DNA of 44,051 bases from an uncultured Rhodospirillales bacterium (lineage in GTDB: Bacteria; Pseudomonadota; Alphaproteobacteria; Acetobacterales; Acetobacteraceae): assembly GCA_903891315.1 (NCBI GenBank), contig CAITEF010000205.1, positions 1 through 44,051 on the forward strand, written 5' to 3'. The position numbers and the translations under genes were made by a program. This document shows positions 17,935 to 25,107 of this stretch, in pieces (the stretch's first letter is position 1; each line of letters opens with the position of its first letter). Below the pieces are notes generated by a model. That model had not been told where the DNA came from. It worked only from the letters and a program-made list of their open reading frames with translations, and searched no databases.

Positions 17935-18708
17935 TCAGGCCGGTGGCTCGTAGGGCACGGCCTGTTCGACGAGTTCCCAGATCCGACGGCCCGACCGCGT
18001 GCGGCGACCTTCCACGATATGGCCGGGCAGGCCGCCCGCACGAGCGACGACCGCCACCGCGCGCATGATCTCCAGCGGCATACCAATCTCCAGCAGCAGG
18101 GCGGCGATGGCACCGGTTGCGTTGGTCGTCATATGCCGCCCCATCGCGCGGTCGAACTCCACGCTCAGCAGCTTCAGCAATGCGATATACCGCCCGTCCA
18201 CGCCCGCCTCTTGCGCCACCTCGAACAGCCGGGCCGGGCGCGGATCATCTGGCTTGTGCTTGCGATGGCCAAAGCCGGGCAGTGCCGCCTTGCGGGCGAT
18301 ATGGTCGGCGACGGTCTCCCGACAAAACGTCTCGGCATCCTGCGCTTGGATGCCCTTGATCAGGATGCGCGCCGCACCGTCCATGGTGCCGATGAACACA
18401 TCCCCCACCGCGAGCAGCCCACCGGCCATCGCCACCTGAACCTGCCCCGGTCCGCTATCATCGAGCAGCCGCGCGATGATGGTGGACGCATTCAGCCCGT
18501 GTTCCATCAGCGTGACCATGCAGGCATCCAGCACCCGCGCCTCCGCCGGCGTGGGCATGCGCTCTTGAATGAGGAAGAACATCATCTCGGTGTAGCTGAC
18601 CTTGCCGATCAGATCGTTGACCAGATCGCGGCCGCGCACGGTGATGCTGGTGGCGTCCGAGGTGGAGAGGCGGGTGACATGGGGAGGGGCCGACTTGGAC
18701 GGGGGCAT
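17935..18708 (-). CDS. Citryl-CoA-lyase-like protein (citrate synthase superfamily)
   Basis: This 257-residue protein is a short citrate-synthase-fold enzyme closest in motif to the citryl-CoA lyase module of ATP-citrate lyase. FIGTMDGAARIL corresponds to the FGGALDAAAK-like segment of lyases rather than to PLHGGAN of citrate synthases. GFGHRKHKPDDPR corresponds to the conserved GxGHR histidine segment, and LPGHIVEGRRT matches the C-terminal IGHYLDQ-like segment. Where lyases usually show NVDG with the catalytic Asp, this protein reads NATG. It may cleave a citryl-CoA-like (3-hydroxy-3-carboxyacyl) substrate to acetyl-CoA and an oxoacid, or may have lost or changed activity. It is the first gene of the eight-gene operon. 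Confidence 0.82.
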   Translation of the reverse strand: MPPSKSAPPHVTRLSTSDATSITVRGRDLVNDLIGKVSYTEMMFFLIQERMPTPAEARVLDACMVTLMEHGLNASTIIARLLDDSGPGQVQVAMAGGLLAVGDVFIGTMDGAARILIKGIQAQDAETFCRETVADHIARKAALPGFGHRKHKPDDPRPARLFEVAQEAGVDGRYIALLKLLSVEFDRAMGRHMTTNATGAIAALLLEIGMPLEIMRAVAVVARAGGLPGHIVEGRRTRSGRRIWELVEQAVPYEPPA

Positions 18709-18738
18709 CGTTTGGATTTTCCCTTCGTGTTGCGGCGA

Positions 18739-18766
18739 ATTCTGGCACGCGACGACGATGCGTCAA
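18739..18766 (-). promoter_or_regulatory. Candidate sigma-70 promoter of the catabolic operon
   Basis: On the minus strand TTGACG is followed after 16 bases by CAGAAT, upstream of the first operon gene. The match is five of six at -35 and four of six at -10. The -35 lies in one of two copies of a TTGACGC motif (18760-18767 and 18783-18790), which could also be a regulator site. The prediction is by eye. Confidence 0.4.
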
Positions 18767-18923
18767 GTGTGTAACGGGACGAGCGTCAAATACCTGCCAG
18801 CCCTCAAACCAGCGGTCTGAGACGCCGCCAGAAGGATTGACTCGCCATTCCCGAGGGCTTTCAATCCGCAAAACAACCCCGCGCCGCAACAAAGAGTGCG
18901 CAGCAAGAATGGGATGGAAACAT

Positions 18924-20141
18924 ATGAGCCAAGACCCGTCATCCGTGTCCCGGATCGCTCTCAAGCGCCGTCATGTATTGGGAATGGCAGCGGCTGGCGC
19001 ACTCACCGCGACCGGTGCGCGCGCGGATGAGGAAACCATCAAGATCGGCGTGGTGGTGCCGCTGTCGGGCGCGTTCGCTGCCAGTGGTCAGGATGAATTG
19101 CACGGCGCGCAACTTGCCGTCGATGAGATCAACGCGGCGGGCGGCATCAAGTCCATCGGTGGCCGCAAGCTGGAATTGCTGCCAGCCGATGCCGGTCAAA
19201 CCCCCGAATCCGCGGTGGCCGCAGCACGACGCATTCTCAATCAGAACCCGGTCGGCTCCATCGGCTGCTGGTATAGCGCACTCACCTTGGCCGCCACCCA
19301 GGTGGCCGAGCAGAAGAAGATCCCCTGGATCACCGGCTCTGGCTCGGACGCCATCGTTGGGCGCGGATTCAAATATTCCTACCAGATCTCGGCGGGCTCG
19401 GAAGATTCAGCGCGTGGCATGATTGCCACCATCAAAAGCCTTGGCAGCGGCGATATGCGTCTGGCGATGCTGTGCGACAACAACGCGTTCAACGTCGAGG
19501 TGAAGGAATTCATCCGCAAGAACGTCTCCATCCCCTTCGTGGCCGAGCCGACCTGGACCTCGCCGCTGTCTGACGCCACCCCTCCGGTGACCGCCGTGCT
19601 GCGCGCCAACCCGAATTTCATCTATTTGGGTGCCACCAGCACGACCGACCAATTCCTCTTGCTCAAGCAATTGGCAGCCCAAGGCAACAAGGCGCTGATC
19701 ATCATGGGCGCCTCCTCGGCCGCCAACCCCGCCTTCCTCACCGGGGTGGGTGCCGAGGCGATGGAAGGCCTTCTGGTTGAGACCTCGATCTCGTTCCCCG
19801 GCAAAGGCTCCGAAGCCGCGAACAGCCGCTTCGTCGCTGCCACCAAGCAGGCCTTCATGGATTGCGAGGGGCTGACTGGCTTCGTCGAGGTTACCGTGCT
19901 CGCGCTGGCGTTGGAGAAGGCCGGCAAGGCGGACTCCGCCTCGGTGCAGGAGGCGCTGCAGAGCCTCGACGTGAACAACAACCCCGCCGCCTCCCTGCTG
20001 CCCGGCGGCACCCGTCTGCGCTTTGGCCCGAATGGTCGGCGCATGGACACGTCGGTGCAGCTTCTGCAGTGGCAGAGCGGACGTCCGGTGGTGGTGTCGC
20101 CGCCGGATGTCGCCAATGGGGTGTTGAAGCGGAAGGCGTGA
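18924..20141 (+). CDS. LivJ-like branched-chain amino acid-type ABC binding protein
   Basis: This protein of about 405 residues has the type I periplasmic-binding fold (LivJ/UrtA group). A twin-arginine-like signal is seen (ALKRRHVLGMAAAGALTATGARA), cleaved before DEETIK. The mature part begins IKIGVVVPLSGAFAASGQDELHGAQLAVDEINAAGG, a classic opening. The ATG at 18924 was chosen because it sits just before the signal, with a weak GGGATGGA upstream; earlier ATGs would give an unusually long charged leader. No permease or ATPase of the Liv type is adjacent. It is divergent from the eight-gene catabolic operon and shares its 215-base upstream region, so co-regulation is possible. The ligand is unknown. 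Confidence 0.9.
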   Translation: MSQDPSSVSRIALKRRHVLGMAAAGALTATGARADEETIKIGVVVPLSGAFAASGQDELHGAQLAVDEINAAGGIKSIGGRKLELLPADAGQTPESAVAAARRILNQNPVGSIGCWYSALTLAATQVAEQKKIPWITGSGSDAIVGRGFKYSYQISAGSEDSARGMIATIKSLGSGDMRLAMLCDNNAFNVEVKEFIRKNVSIPFVAEPTWTSPLSDATPPVTAVLRANPNFIYLGATSTTDQFLLLKQLAAQGNKALIIMGASSAANPAFLTGVGAEAMEGLLVETSISFPGKGSEAANSRFVAATKQAFMDCEGLTGFVEVTVLALALEKAGKADSASVQEALQSLDVNNNPAASLLPGGTRLRFGPNGRRMDTSVQLLQWQSGRPVVVSPPDVANGVLKRKA

Positions 20142-20149
20142 CGCGGGGT

Positions 20150-20172
20150 GGCGGGTCGTCGACCCGCCCTAC
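20150..20172. repeat. GTAGGGCGGG hairpin between convergent genes
   Basis: GGCGGGTC-gtc-GACCCGCC forms a perfect eight-base stem and continues as CTAC, so on the minus strand it reads GTAGGGCGGGTC. The TAG inside it is the stop codon of the PIN-domain gene. It may terminate transcription from both sides, but there is no T-run. Confidence 0.65.
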
Positions 20173-20579
20173 GACGCCGCAAATGGGTTTTCGACCCGTA
20201 TACCGCCAAGATCCATCCCATGCTGCATGTCCTCAGACAGCAACAATTCGCATCCGGCTTCCAACGCCGCGGCGGCGATCATCGCGTCGTAAAGCGACAG
20301 GCCGTAGCGCTCGGCCAGCGCCAAACCGCGCTCATGTGTCGCCACAGTCAGATTCTCCACACGCAGCAATCCGCGCACGGCGCCGAGGAAATCAGCCAAT
20401 TCGGGCCAAGACAGACCCATCTTGCGCCGCGCCACATTGGCGATCTCGTTGAGCACTTGCACGCTGATCACCCCGCCGCCTTGCAGCAGCGTCTCGGCAA
20501 TCGCCGCCTTCCGCGTGTCGGATGACGCGAGGTAAAGCAGGACGTTGCTGTCGAGGAATCTATCGGGCGTTCGCGTCAT
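20169..20579 (-). CDS. vapC: PIN-domain toxin (VapC-like)
   Basis: This 136-residue PIN-domain protein is predicted to be the Mg-dependent RNase of a type II toxin-antitoxin pair. Acidic residues of the active site are in place: Asp10 in FLDSNVLLY, Glu45 in LNEIANV, Asp98 in YDAMIAAAAL and Glu116/Asp117 near the end. Its ATG lies inside the antitoxin gene, overlapping it by 20 bases in another frame, the usual coupling for such pairs. The RNA target cannot be predicted. Its stop codon TAG is part of a palindromic repeat, so its last residues may have been set by repeat insertion. Confidence 0.92.
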   Translation of the reverse strand: MTRTPDRFLDSNVLLYLASSDTRKAAIAETLLQGGGVISVQVLNEIANVARRKMGLSWPELADFLGAVRGLLRVENLTVATHERGLALAERYGLSLYDAMIAAAALEAGCELLLSEDMQHGMDLGGIRVENPFAAS

Positions 20580-20790
20580 TACGGTCGAACTTGAAATCCA
20601 TAGGCAGACGACCGCGATAGGCGCGAAGGCGCTCGATCAGCGCCTCCCGCCCCGGCTTGCGCGCGATGCCGAACAACCGCTCATCGGCCACCCGGATCTC
20701 GATCTCATCGCCCTCATGCAGCCCAAGCGCTTCGACCACCGAGGCCGGTAGCCGCACCGCCAAGCTGTTGCCCCATTTGGCAACCTGCAT
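20560..20790 (-). CDS. vapB: AbrB/SpoVT-type antitoxin (VapB/MazE-like)
   Basis: This 76-residue protein has the swapped-hairpin DNA-binding domain at its N-terminus: MQVAKWGNSLAVRLPASVVEALGLHEGDEIEI. The C-terminal 30 residues (REALIERLRAYRGRLPMDF) would wrap around the PIN toxin to inhibit it. The start at 20790 has AGGAG upstream; the longer ORF from 20952 runs through the acnA terminator and is rejected. It probably represses its own promoter together with the toxin through the palindrome just upstream. Confidence 0.93.
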   Translation of the reverse strand: MQVAKWGNSLAVRLPASVVEALGLHEGDEIEIRVADERLFGIARKPGREALIERLRAYRGRLPMDFKFDRNDANAR

Positions 20791-20802
20791 TGCCGTTCTC
20801 CT

Positions 20803-20847
20803 GGATACACACCGGGAAATGTATATCCAACCGCCTAGCACAGCCAA
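20803..20847 (-). promoter_or_regulatory. Promoter and palindromic operator of the vapBC-like pair
   Basis: On the minus strand TTGGCT (20842-20847) is followed after 16 bases by TATACA (20820-20825). The -10 lies within an inverted repeat, GGATATACA and TGTGTATCC around a short spacer (20803-20828). This is the expected layout for autorepression by an AbrB-type antitoxin. AGGAG of the antitoxin follows directly. Confidence 0.6.
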
Positions 20848-20848
20848 C

Positions 20849-20878
20849 AAAAAAGGCGAGGCCCTCTCGGACCCCGCC
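20849..20878 (-). terminator. Intrinsic terminator of acnA
   Basis: Read on the minus strand, GGCGGGGTCC-gaga-GGGCCTCGCC forms a ten-base stem with two G-U pairs. It is followed at once by six T residues. It lies 28 bases after the acnA stop codon. It is the clearest rho-independent terminator in the window. Confidence 0.88.
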
Positions 20879-20905
20879 CTTCTCACGCAATCAACCATCG
20901 CCAGA

Positions 20906-23596
20906 TCAGGCAGCGGCCATCTCACGCAGCACGTAATGCAGAATGCCGCCATGCTGGTAGTAGTTCACCTCATCGAGTGTATCGATGCGGCAGAGCAGCG
21001 GCACGTGGTCGATCGTGCCGTTGGCGCGGTGAATGGCCAACGACATCGTCTTACGCGGGGCCAGATCATCCAGACCGATGATGTCGAAGGTCTCATCCCC
21101 GGTGATGCCCAGCGTGTTGCGGTTGGTGCCTTCCGGGAAGGTCAACGGCAGCACGCCCATGCCAACCAGGTTCGAACGATGGATGCGCTCGAAGCTCTCC
21201 ACGATCACCGCCTTGACGCCGAGAAGCATCGTGCCCTTCGCCGCCCAGTCACGCGAGGAGCCGGTGCCGTATTCCTTGCCACCGAAGATGATGGTCGGTA
21301 CGCCCGCTTCCATATACTTCATCGCCGCGGTGTAGATCGGCATGACCTCGCCGGTCGGGATATACTTCGTCACGCCGCCTTCGGTGCCCGGTGCCAGCTC
21401 GTTCTTGATGCGGGTGTTGGCAAACGTGCCGCGCATCATCACCTCGTGGTTGCCACGGCGGGCACCGTAGGAGTTGAAGTCCTTCTGCAGAATCTGGCGC
21501 TCGCCGAGATAGTCACCAGCCGGCGAGGTCTTCTTGATGTTGCCAGCAGGCGAGATGTGGTCGGTGGTGATCGAGTCACCAAGCTCGGCCAACAGACGCG
21601 CTCCCAAAATGTCGGTCTTCACCGACGGGGTCATGGTGATCCCGTTGAAATAGGGCGGGTTGCGCACATAGGTCGAGCTGTCGGACCAGTCATACACATC
21701 GGCCGATTCAGCGGTCTTGATCGCCTGCCACTGTGCCGGGCCCTTGAAGACATCGGCATAGCGCTTGAGGAACTGCTCACGACCGAGGGCGGCTGCGATG
21801 GTCTCAGCGATTTCCTTGTTGGACGGCCAGATGTCCTTGAGGAAGACCTGCTTGCCGTCCTTCGAGGTGCCGATTGGCTGGGTGGTGATGTCCTCGCGGA
21901 TATTGCCGAACAGCGAGTAGGCCACGACCAGCGGCGGCGAGGCCAGGTAGTTCGCGCGGATATTGGCGTGCACGCGGCCTTCGAAGTTGCGGTTGCCGGA
22001 GATCACGGCGGCGGCGACCAGCTTGTTGTCTTCGATGGCGTCAACCATCGCATCCGTCAGCGGGCCGGAATTGCCGATGCAGGTGGTGCAGCCATAGCCA
22101 ACGATGTTGAAGCCAATCGCTTCCAGATCCTTCAGCAGGCCCGAACGCGAGAGATATTCTTCAACCACCTGGCTGCCAGGGGCCAACGAGGTCTTGGTCC
22201 ATGGCTTCGGCTTCAGGCCAAGCGCGTGCGCCTTGCGGGCAACCAGACCGGCGGCGACCATCACCGACGGGTTGGAGGTGTTGGTGCAGGAGGTGATGGC
22301 GGCCAGCACGACGTCACCATGGGTGATTTCGTAGTTGGTGCCGGCCACGGCCACCTTGGTCCCGACATGGTCGGCTGCGACGCCGAGCGACTTGGTGAGT
22401 TCGGCGTTGAACGAGGTTCCGGCTTCCTTGAGAGTCACGCGGTCCTGCGGACGCTTCGGGCCAGCCATCGAGGGAACGACGCTGGACATGTCGAGTTCGA
22501 GAATGTCGGTGAACACCGGGTCCGGCGTGGTGGCATCGCGCCACATGCCCTGCGCCTTGGAATAGGCTTCGACGAGCTTGATGCGATGTTCGTCGCGGCC
22601 AGAGAGATGCAGGAAGTCGAGCGTGATCTGATCGACCGGGAAGAAGCCGCAGGTGGCACCGTATTCCGGGGCCATGTTGGCGATGGTCGCACGGTCGGCG
22701 AGTGCGAGGTCGTTCAGGCCCGAGCCGAAGAACTCAACGAACTTGCCAACAACGCCGCGCTTGCGGAGCATTTGCGTCACGGTCAGCACGAGGTCGGTGG
22801 CGGTCACACCTTCCGGCAGCTTGCCGGTCAGACGGAAGCCGATCACGTCTGGGATCAGCATGGCAATCGGCTGGCCGAGCATGGCGGCTTCAGCCTCGAT
22901 GCCGCCCACGCCCCAGCCGAGCACGGCCATGCCGTTGACCATCGTGGTGTGGGAGTCGGTGCCATACAGGCTGTCGGGATAGGCGTAGGTGGTGCCGCCG
23001 ACATCGGCGGTCCAGACGGTCTGCGACAGGTATTCCAGGTTCACCTGATGGCAGATGCCGGTGCCGGGTGGGACGACGCGGAAATTGTCGAACGCGGTCT
23101 GGCCCCAACGCAGGAAGGAGTAACGCTCGCCATTGCGCTCGAACTCGACATCCACGTTCTTGGCTTCGGAATCGGCGGTGCCGTAGAAATCGACCATCAC
23201 CGAGTGGTCGATCACCAGATCGACGGGCACCAGCGGGTTCACTTTCTGCGGGTTGCCACCAAGCTTGGTGATGCCGTCGCGCATGGCGGCGAGATCGACC
23301 ACGCCCGGCACGCCGGTGAAGTCCTGCATCAGGATTCGGCTGGGCTTGAACGGCACTTCCTTGGTGGACTTGCCTTCCTTCAGCCAATCAACAACGGCCT
23401 GGGCGTCGGCCACGACATAGGACTTGCCGTCCTCGAAGCGCAGCACGTTTTCCAGCAGCACTTTCAGCGAAACCGGCAGACGGCTCGCGTCCCCCAACGC
23501 TTCCGTCGTGGCAGGGATCGAGAAATAATCGTAGTTTTTACCCTCAACCGTCAAAGTGCGGCGGGTTTTCAGGCTGTCCTGGCCAACGGATTTCAT
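20906..23596 (-). CDS. acnA: Aconitate hydratase A
   Basis: This protein of about 896 residues is the iron-sulfur enzyme that converts citrate to isocitrate in the TCA cycle. It starts MKSVGQDSLKTRRTL, with GAGG upstream of the ATG at 23596. Family motifs include VDLVIDHSV, GTDSHTTMVNGMAVLGWGVGGIEAEA, cluster cysteines in SCTNTSNPSVM and YGCTTCIGNSGPL, and the C-terminal swivel domain with KEYGTGSSRDWAAKGT. The length fits AcnA/IRP-type aconitases. The ORF track's start at 23959 crosses the divergent ccmA gene and is rejected. A strong terminator follows the stop. Aconitase next to ccm genes is a common alphaproteobacterial arrangement. Confidence 0.97.
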   Translation of the reverse strand: MKSVGQDSLKTRRTLTVEGKNYDYFSIPATTEALGDASRLPVSLKVLLENVLRFEDGKSYVVADAQAVVDWLKEGKSTKEVPFKPSRILMQDFTGVPGVVDLAAMRDGITKLGGNPQKVNPLVPVDLVIDHSVMVDFYGTADSEAKNVDVEFERNGERYSFLRWGQTAFDNFRVVPPGTGICHQVNLEYLSQTVWTADVGGTTYAYPDSLYGTDSHTTMVNGMAVLGWGVGGIEAEAAMLGQPIAMLIPDVIGFRLTGKLPEGVTATDLVLTVTQMLRKRGVVGKFVEFFGSGLNDLALADRATIANMAPEYGATCGFFPVDQITLDFLHLSGRDEHRIKLVEAYSKAQGMWRDATTPDPVFTDILELDMSSVVPSMAGPKRPQDRVTLKEAGTSFNAELTKSLGVAADHVGTKVAVAGTNYEITHGDVVLAAITSCTNTSNPSVMVAAGLVARKAHALGLKPKPWTKTSLAPGSQVVEEYLSRSGLLKDLEAIGFNIVGYGCTTCIGNSGPLTDAMVDAIEDNKLVAAAVISGNRNFEGRVHANIRANYLASPPLVVAYSLFGNIREDITTQPIGTSKDGKQVFLKDIWPSNKEIAETIAAALGREQFLKRYADVFKGPAQWQAIKTAESADVYDWSDSSTYVRNPPYFNGITMTPSVKTDILGARLLAELGDSITTDHISPAGNIKKTSPAGDYLGERQILQKDFNSYGARRGNHEVMMRGTFANTRIKNELAPGTEGGVTKYIPTGEVMPIYTAAMKYMEAGVPTIIFGGKEYGTGSSRDWAAKGTMLLGVKAVIVESFERIHRSNLVGMGVLPLTFPEGTNRNTLGITGDETFDIIGLDDLAPRKTMSLAIHRANGTIDHVPLLCRIDTLDEVNYYQHGGILHYVLREMAAA

Positions 23597-23762
23597 GGGA
23601 TATCTGCCTCGCGAAAAAGCCTGCGTGGCGCAGGCGATCCGGGGCCGATGTGAAACCGGCGGGTTTCGTCCGCGCAAGCGGGCCGGTGGGGGAAACGGCA
23701 GGGCCTTAAACCACAGGCTTTGCGCCTTCGTCCACTGGGTTGGATTGTTTTTGGGAGCCTTT

Positions 23763-24338
23763 GTGGTGCTTGAAGTGCAAGAAATTGCTGCGGTGCGGGG
23801 GGAACGACGAATATTCGGTCCCTTGAGCTTCTCGGCCGCCTCCGGCGAGGCGATGTTGCTGGTCGGCCCCAATGGTTCGGGGAAATCAACGTTGTTGCGG
23901 ATCCTCGCGGGATTGGGGCGTCTGGCCGAAGGTGTCGTGCGCTGGAACGGCAACGACACGCTGGCCGACCGAGCCGCGCATGCAGCACTTGTCAGTTATG
24001 TCGGCCATCTCGACGCGGTGAAGCCTGGGCTGACCGCGCGGGAAAATCTCGGGCCGAACGCCGAGGCGGGGCTGGCAGCGATGGCGCTCTCGCATCTGGC
24101 CGATCAGCCCGCGCGGTTCTTCAGCGCGGGACAGAAACGCCGCCTCGCTTTGGCGCGTCTGGCGTGCTCGCAAGCGCCGATCTGGCTGCTCGACGAGCCG
24201 ACCCTCGGCCTCGATGTCGCCTCGGTCGCCCGTTTCGGTGATTTGCTGGCCAAGCACCGGGCGGCGGGCGGGATTGTGCTGGCGGCGACGCATCTGCCAT
24301 TGCCTTTGCCGGAAGCGAAGGAGCTGCGGCTGGCATGA
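23763..24338 (+). CDS. ccmA: Heme exporter ATP-binding protein CcmA
   Basis: This protein of about 191 residues is the ATPase of the CcmAB complex, which releases heme-loaded CcmE during cytochrome c maturation. Walker A is GPNGSGKST, followed by LSYVGHLDAVKPGLTARENL-like sequence typical of CcmA. The signature is degenerate, FFSAGQKRRLALARL, as usual for this family, and Walker B is IWLLDEPTLGLD. I chose the GTG at 23763, with GGGAG five bases upstream, giving the usual length; the longer ORF from 23556 overlaps acnA. Its stop overlaps the ccmB start as ATGA. It is divergent from acnA with a 166-base gap in which I see no definite site. Confidence 0.93.
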   Translation: MVLEVQEIAAVRGERRIFGPLSFSAASGEAMLLVGPNGSGKSTLLRILAGLGRLAEGVVRWNGNDTLADRAAHAALVSYVGHLDAVKPGLTARENLGPNAEAGLAAMALSHLADQPARFFSAGQKRRLALARLACSQAPIWLLDEPTLGLDVASVARFGDLLAKHRAAGGIVLAATHLPLPLPEAKELRLA

Positions 24339-25000
24339 ACGCCTTCTGGTCGATCATCGGGCGCGATCTGCGCCTGTCCGTGCGTCATGGCGCCGATACG
24401 CTGGCGGCGTTGATGTTCTTCGTCATCGCCTCGGCCCTGTTCCCGCTCGCCGTCGGGCCTGCACCGGAGACGCTGGCACGGCTCGCCCCTGGGATTGTCT
24501 GGGTCTGCGCGCTGCTGGCCGCCTTGCTGCCGCTGGATCGGCTGTTCGGAGCGGATTTCGAGGATGGCACGCTAGATCAGTTGCTGCTCTCCGGCCTGCC
24601 CGCTGCGTTGGTGGCGCTCGCCAAGGCGATCTCGCACTGGTTCTCCACCGGCCTGCCGCTGCTGGTGGTGGCGGTGCCGGTGTCGCTGATGCTCAATCTC
24701 GACAATGACGCGCTGCCGGTGCTGATCGCGGGGCTACTGCCCGGGACCGCGTTGCTCTCGCTGTTCGGCACCGCCGGAGCGGCGCTGGTGATCGGGGCGC
24801 GGCGTGGTGGCGTGTTGCTGCCGCTGCTGGTGCTGCCATTGACCGCCCCGGTGGTGATCTTCGGCGTGGCGGCGGCGGATGCGGCGTCGCAGGGGATGAG
24901 CTTCGAGGCTCCGCTGTTGTTTCTCGCCGCCTTGTTTGCCGGGGCCTTGCCATTGTGCCCGCTGGCGGCGGGGGCGGCGCTCAGGGCAGCGGTGGAGTAG
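24335..25000 (+). CDS. ccmB: Heme exporter permease CcmB
   Basis: This 221-residue membrane protein pairs with CcmA. It has about six hydrophobic helices and family segments: FWSIIGRDLRLSVRHGADTL at the start, LAPGIVWVCALLAALLPLDRLFGADFEDGTLDQLLLSGLP in the first third, and LPLLVLPLTAPVVIFG later. It overlaps ccmA by four bases. The next gene is an EamA transporter, not ccmC, so the usual ccmABCDG run is broken here. Its TAG stop codon lies in the left arm of an inverted repeat, so the repeat defines the gene's 3' end. Confidence 0.93.
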   Translation: MNAFWSIIGRDLRLSVRHGADTLAALMFFVIASALFPLAVGPAPETLARLAPGIVWVCALLAALLPLDRLFGADFEDGTLDQLLLSGLPAALVALAKAISHWFSTGLPLLVVAVPVSLMLNLDNDALPVLIAGLLPGTALLSLFGTAGAALVIGARRGGVLLPLLVLPLTAPVVIFGVAAADAASQGMSFEAPLLFLAALFAGALPLCPLAAGAALRAAVE

Positions 25001-25078
25001 GGTGGGATGCCGCTTGGCACCCCACCACGCAGTCGATGCCGCAACTTGGTGGGATACCCAAGCGGTATGCCACCCTAC
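24997..25078. repeat. GTAGGG-type inverted repeat at the ccmB end
   Basis: The element starts GTAGGGTGGGATGCCGCTTG and ends CAAGCGGTATGCCACCCTAC, arms of about 20 bases with two mismatches. The middle has a further pair, GGCACCCCACCA against TGGTGGGATACC. The ccmB TAG stop is bases 2-4 of the element. It is the largest copy of this family in the window. Confidence 0.8.
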
Positions 25079-25107
25079 GAACCTTACGCCCGGAGAATTC
25101 GGCACGG

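Noticed and set aside
16446-18068. 540-residue plus-strand ORF opposite the acyl-CoA ligase
   Set aside because: Antisense shadow with His/Gln/Arg-rich composition and no domain.
20657-23653. 998-residue plus-strand ORF opposite acnA
   Set aside because: It is the antisense shadow of acnA in high-GC DNA: rich in His, Gly, Arg and Asp with no domain pattern, while the acnA frame has all aconitase motifs.
23623-24576. Possible nested or antisense genes around ccmA
   Set aside because: Frames overlapping CcmA Walker motifs are composition shadows only.
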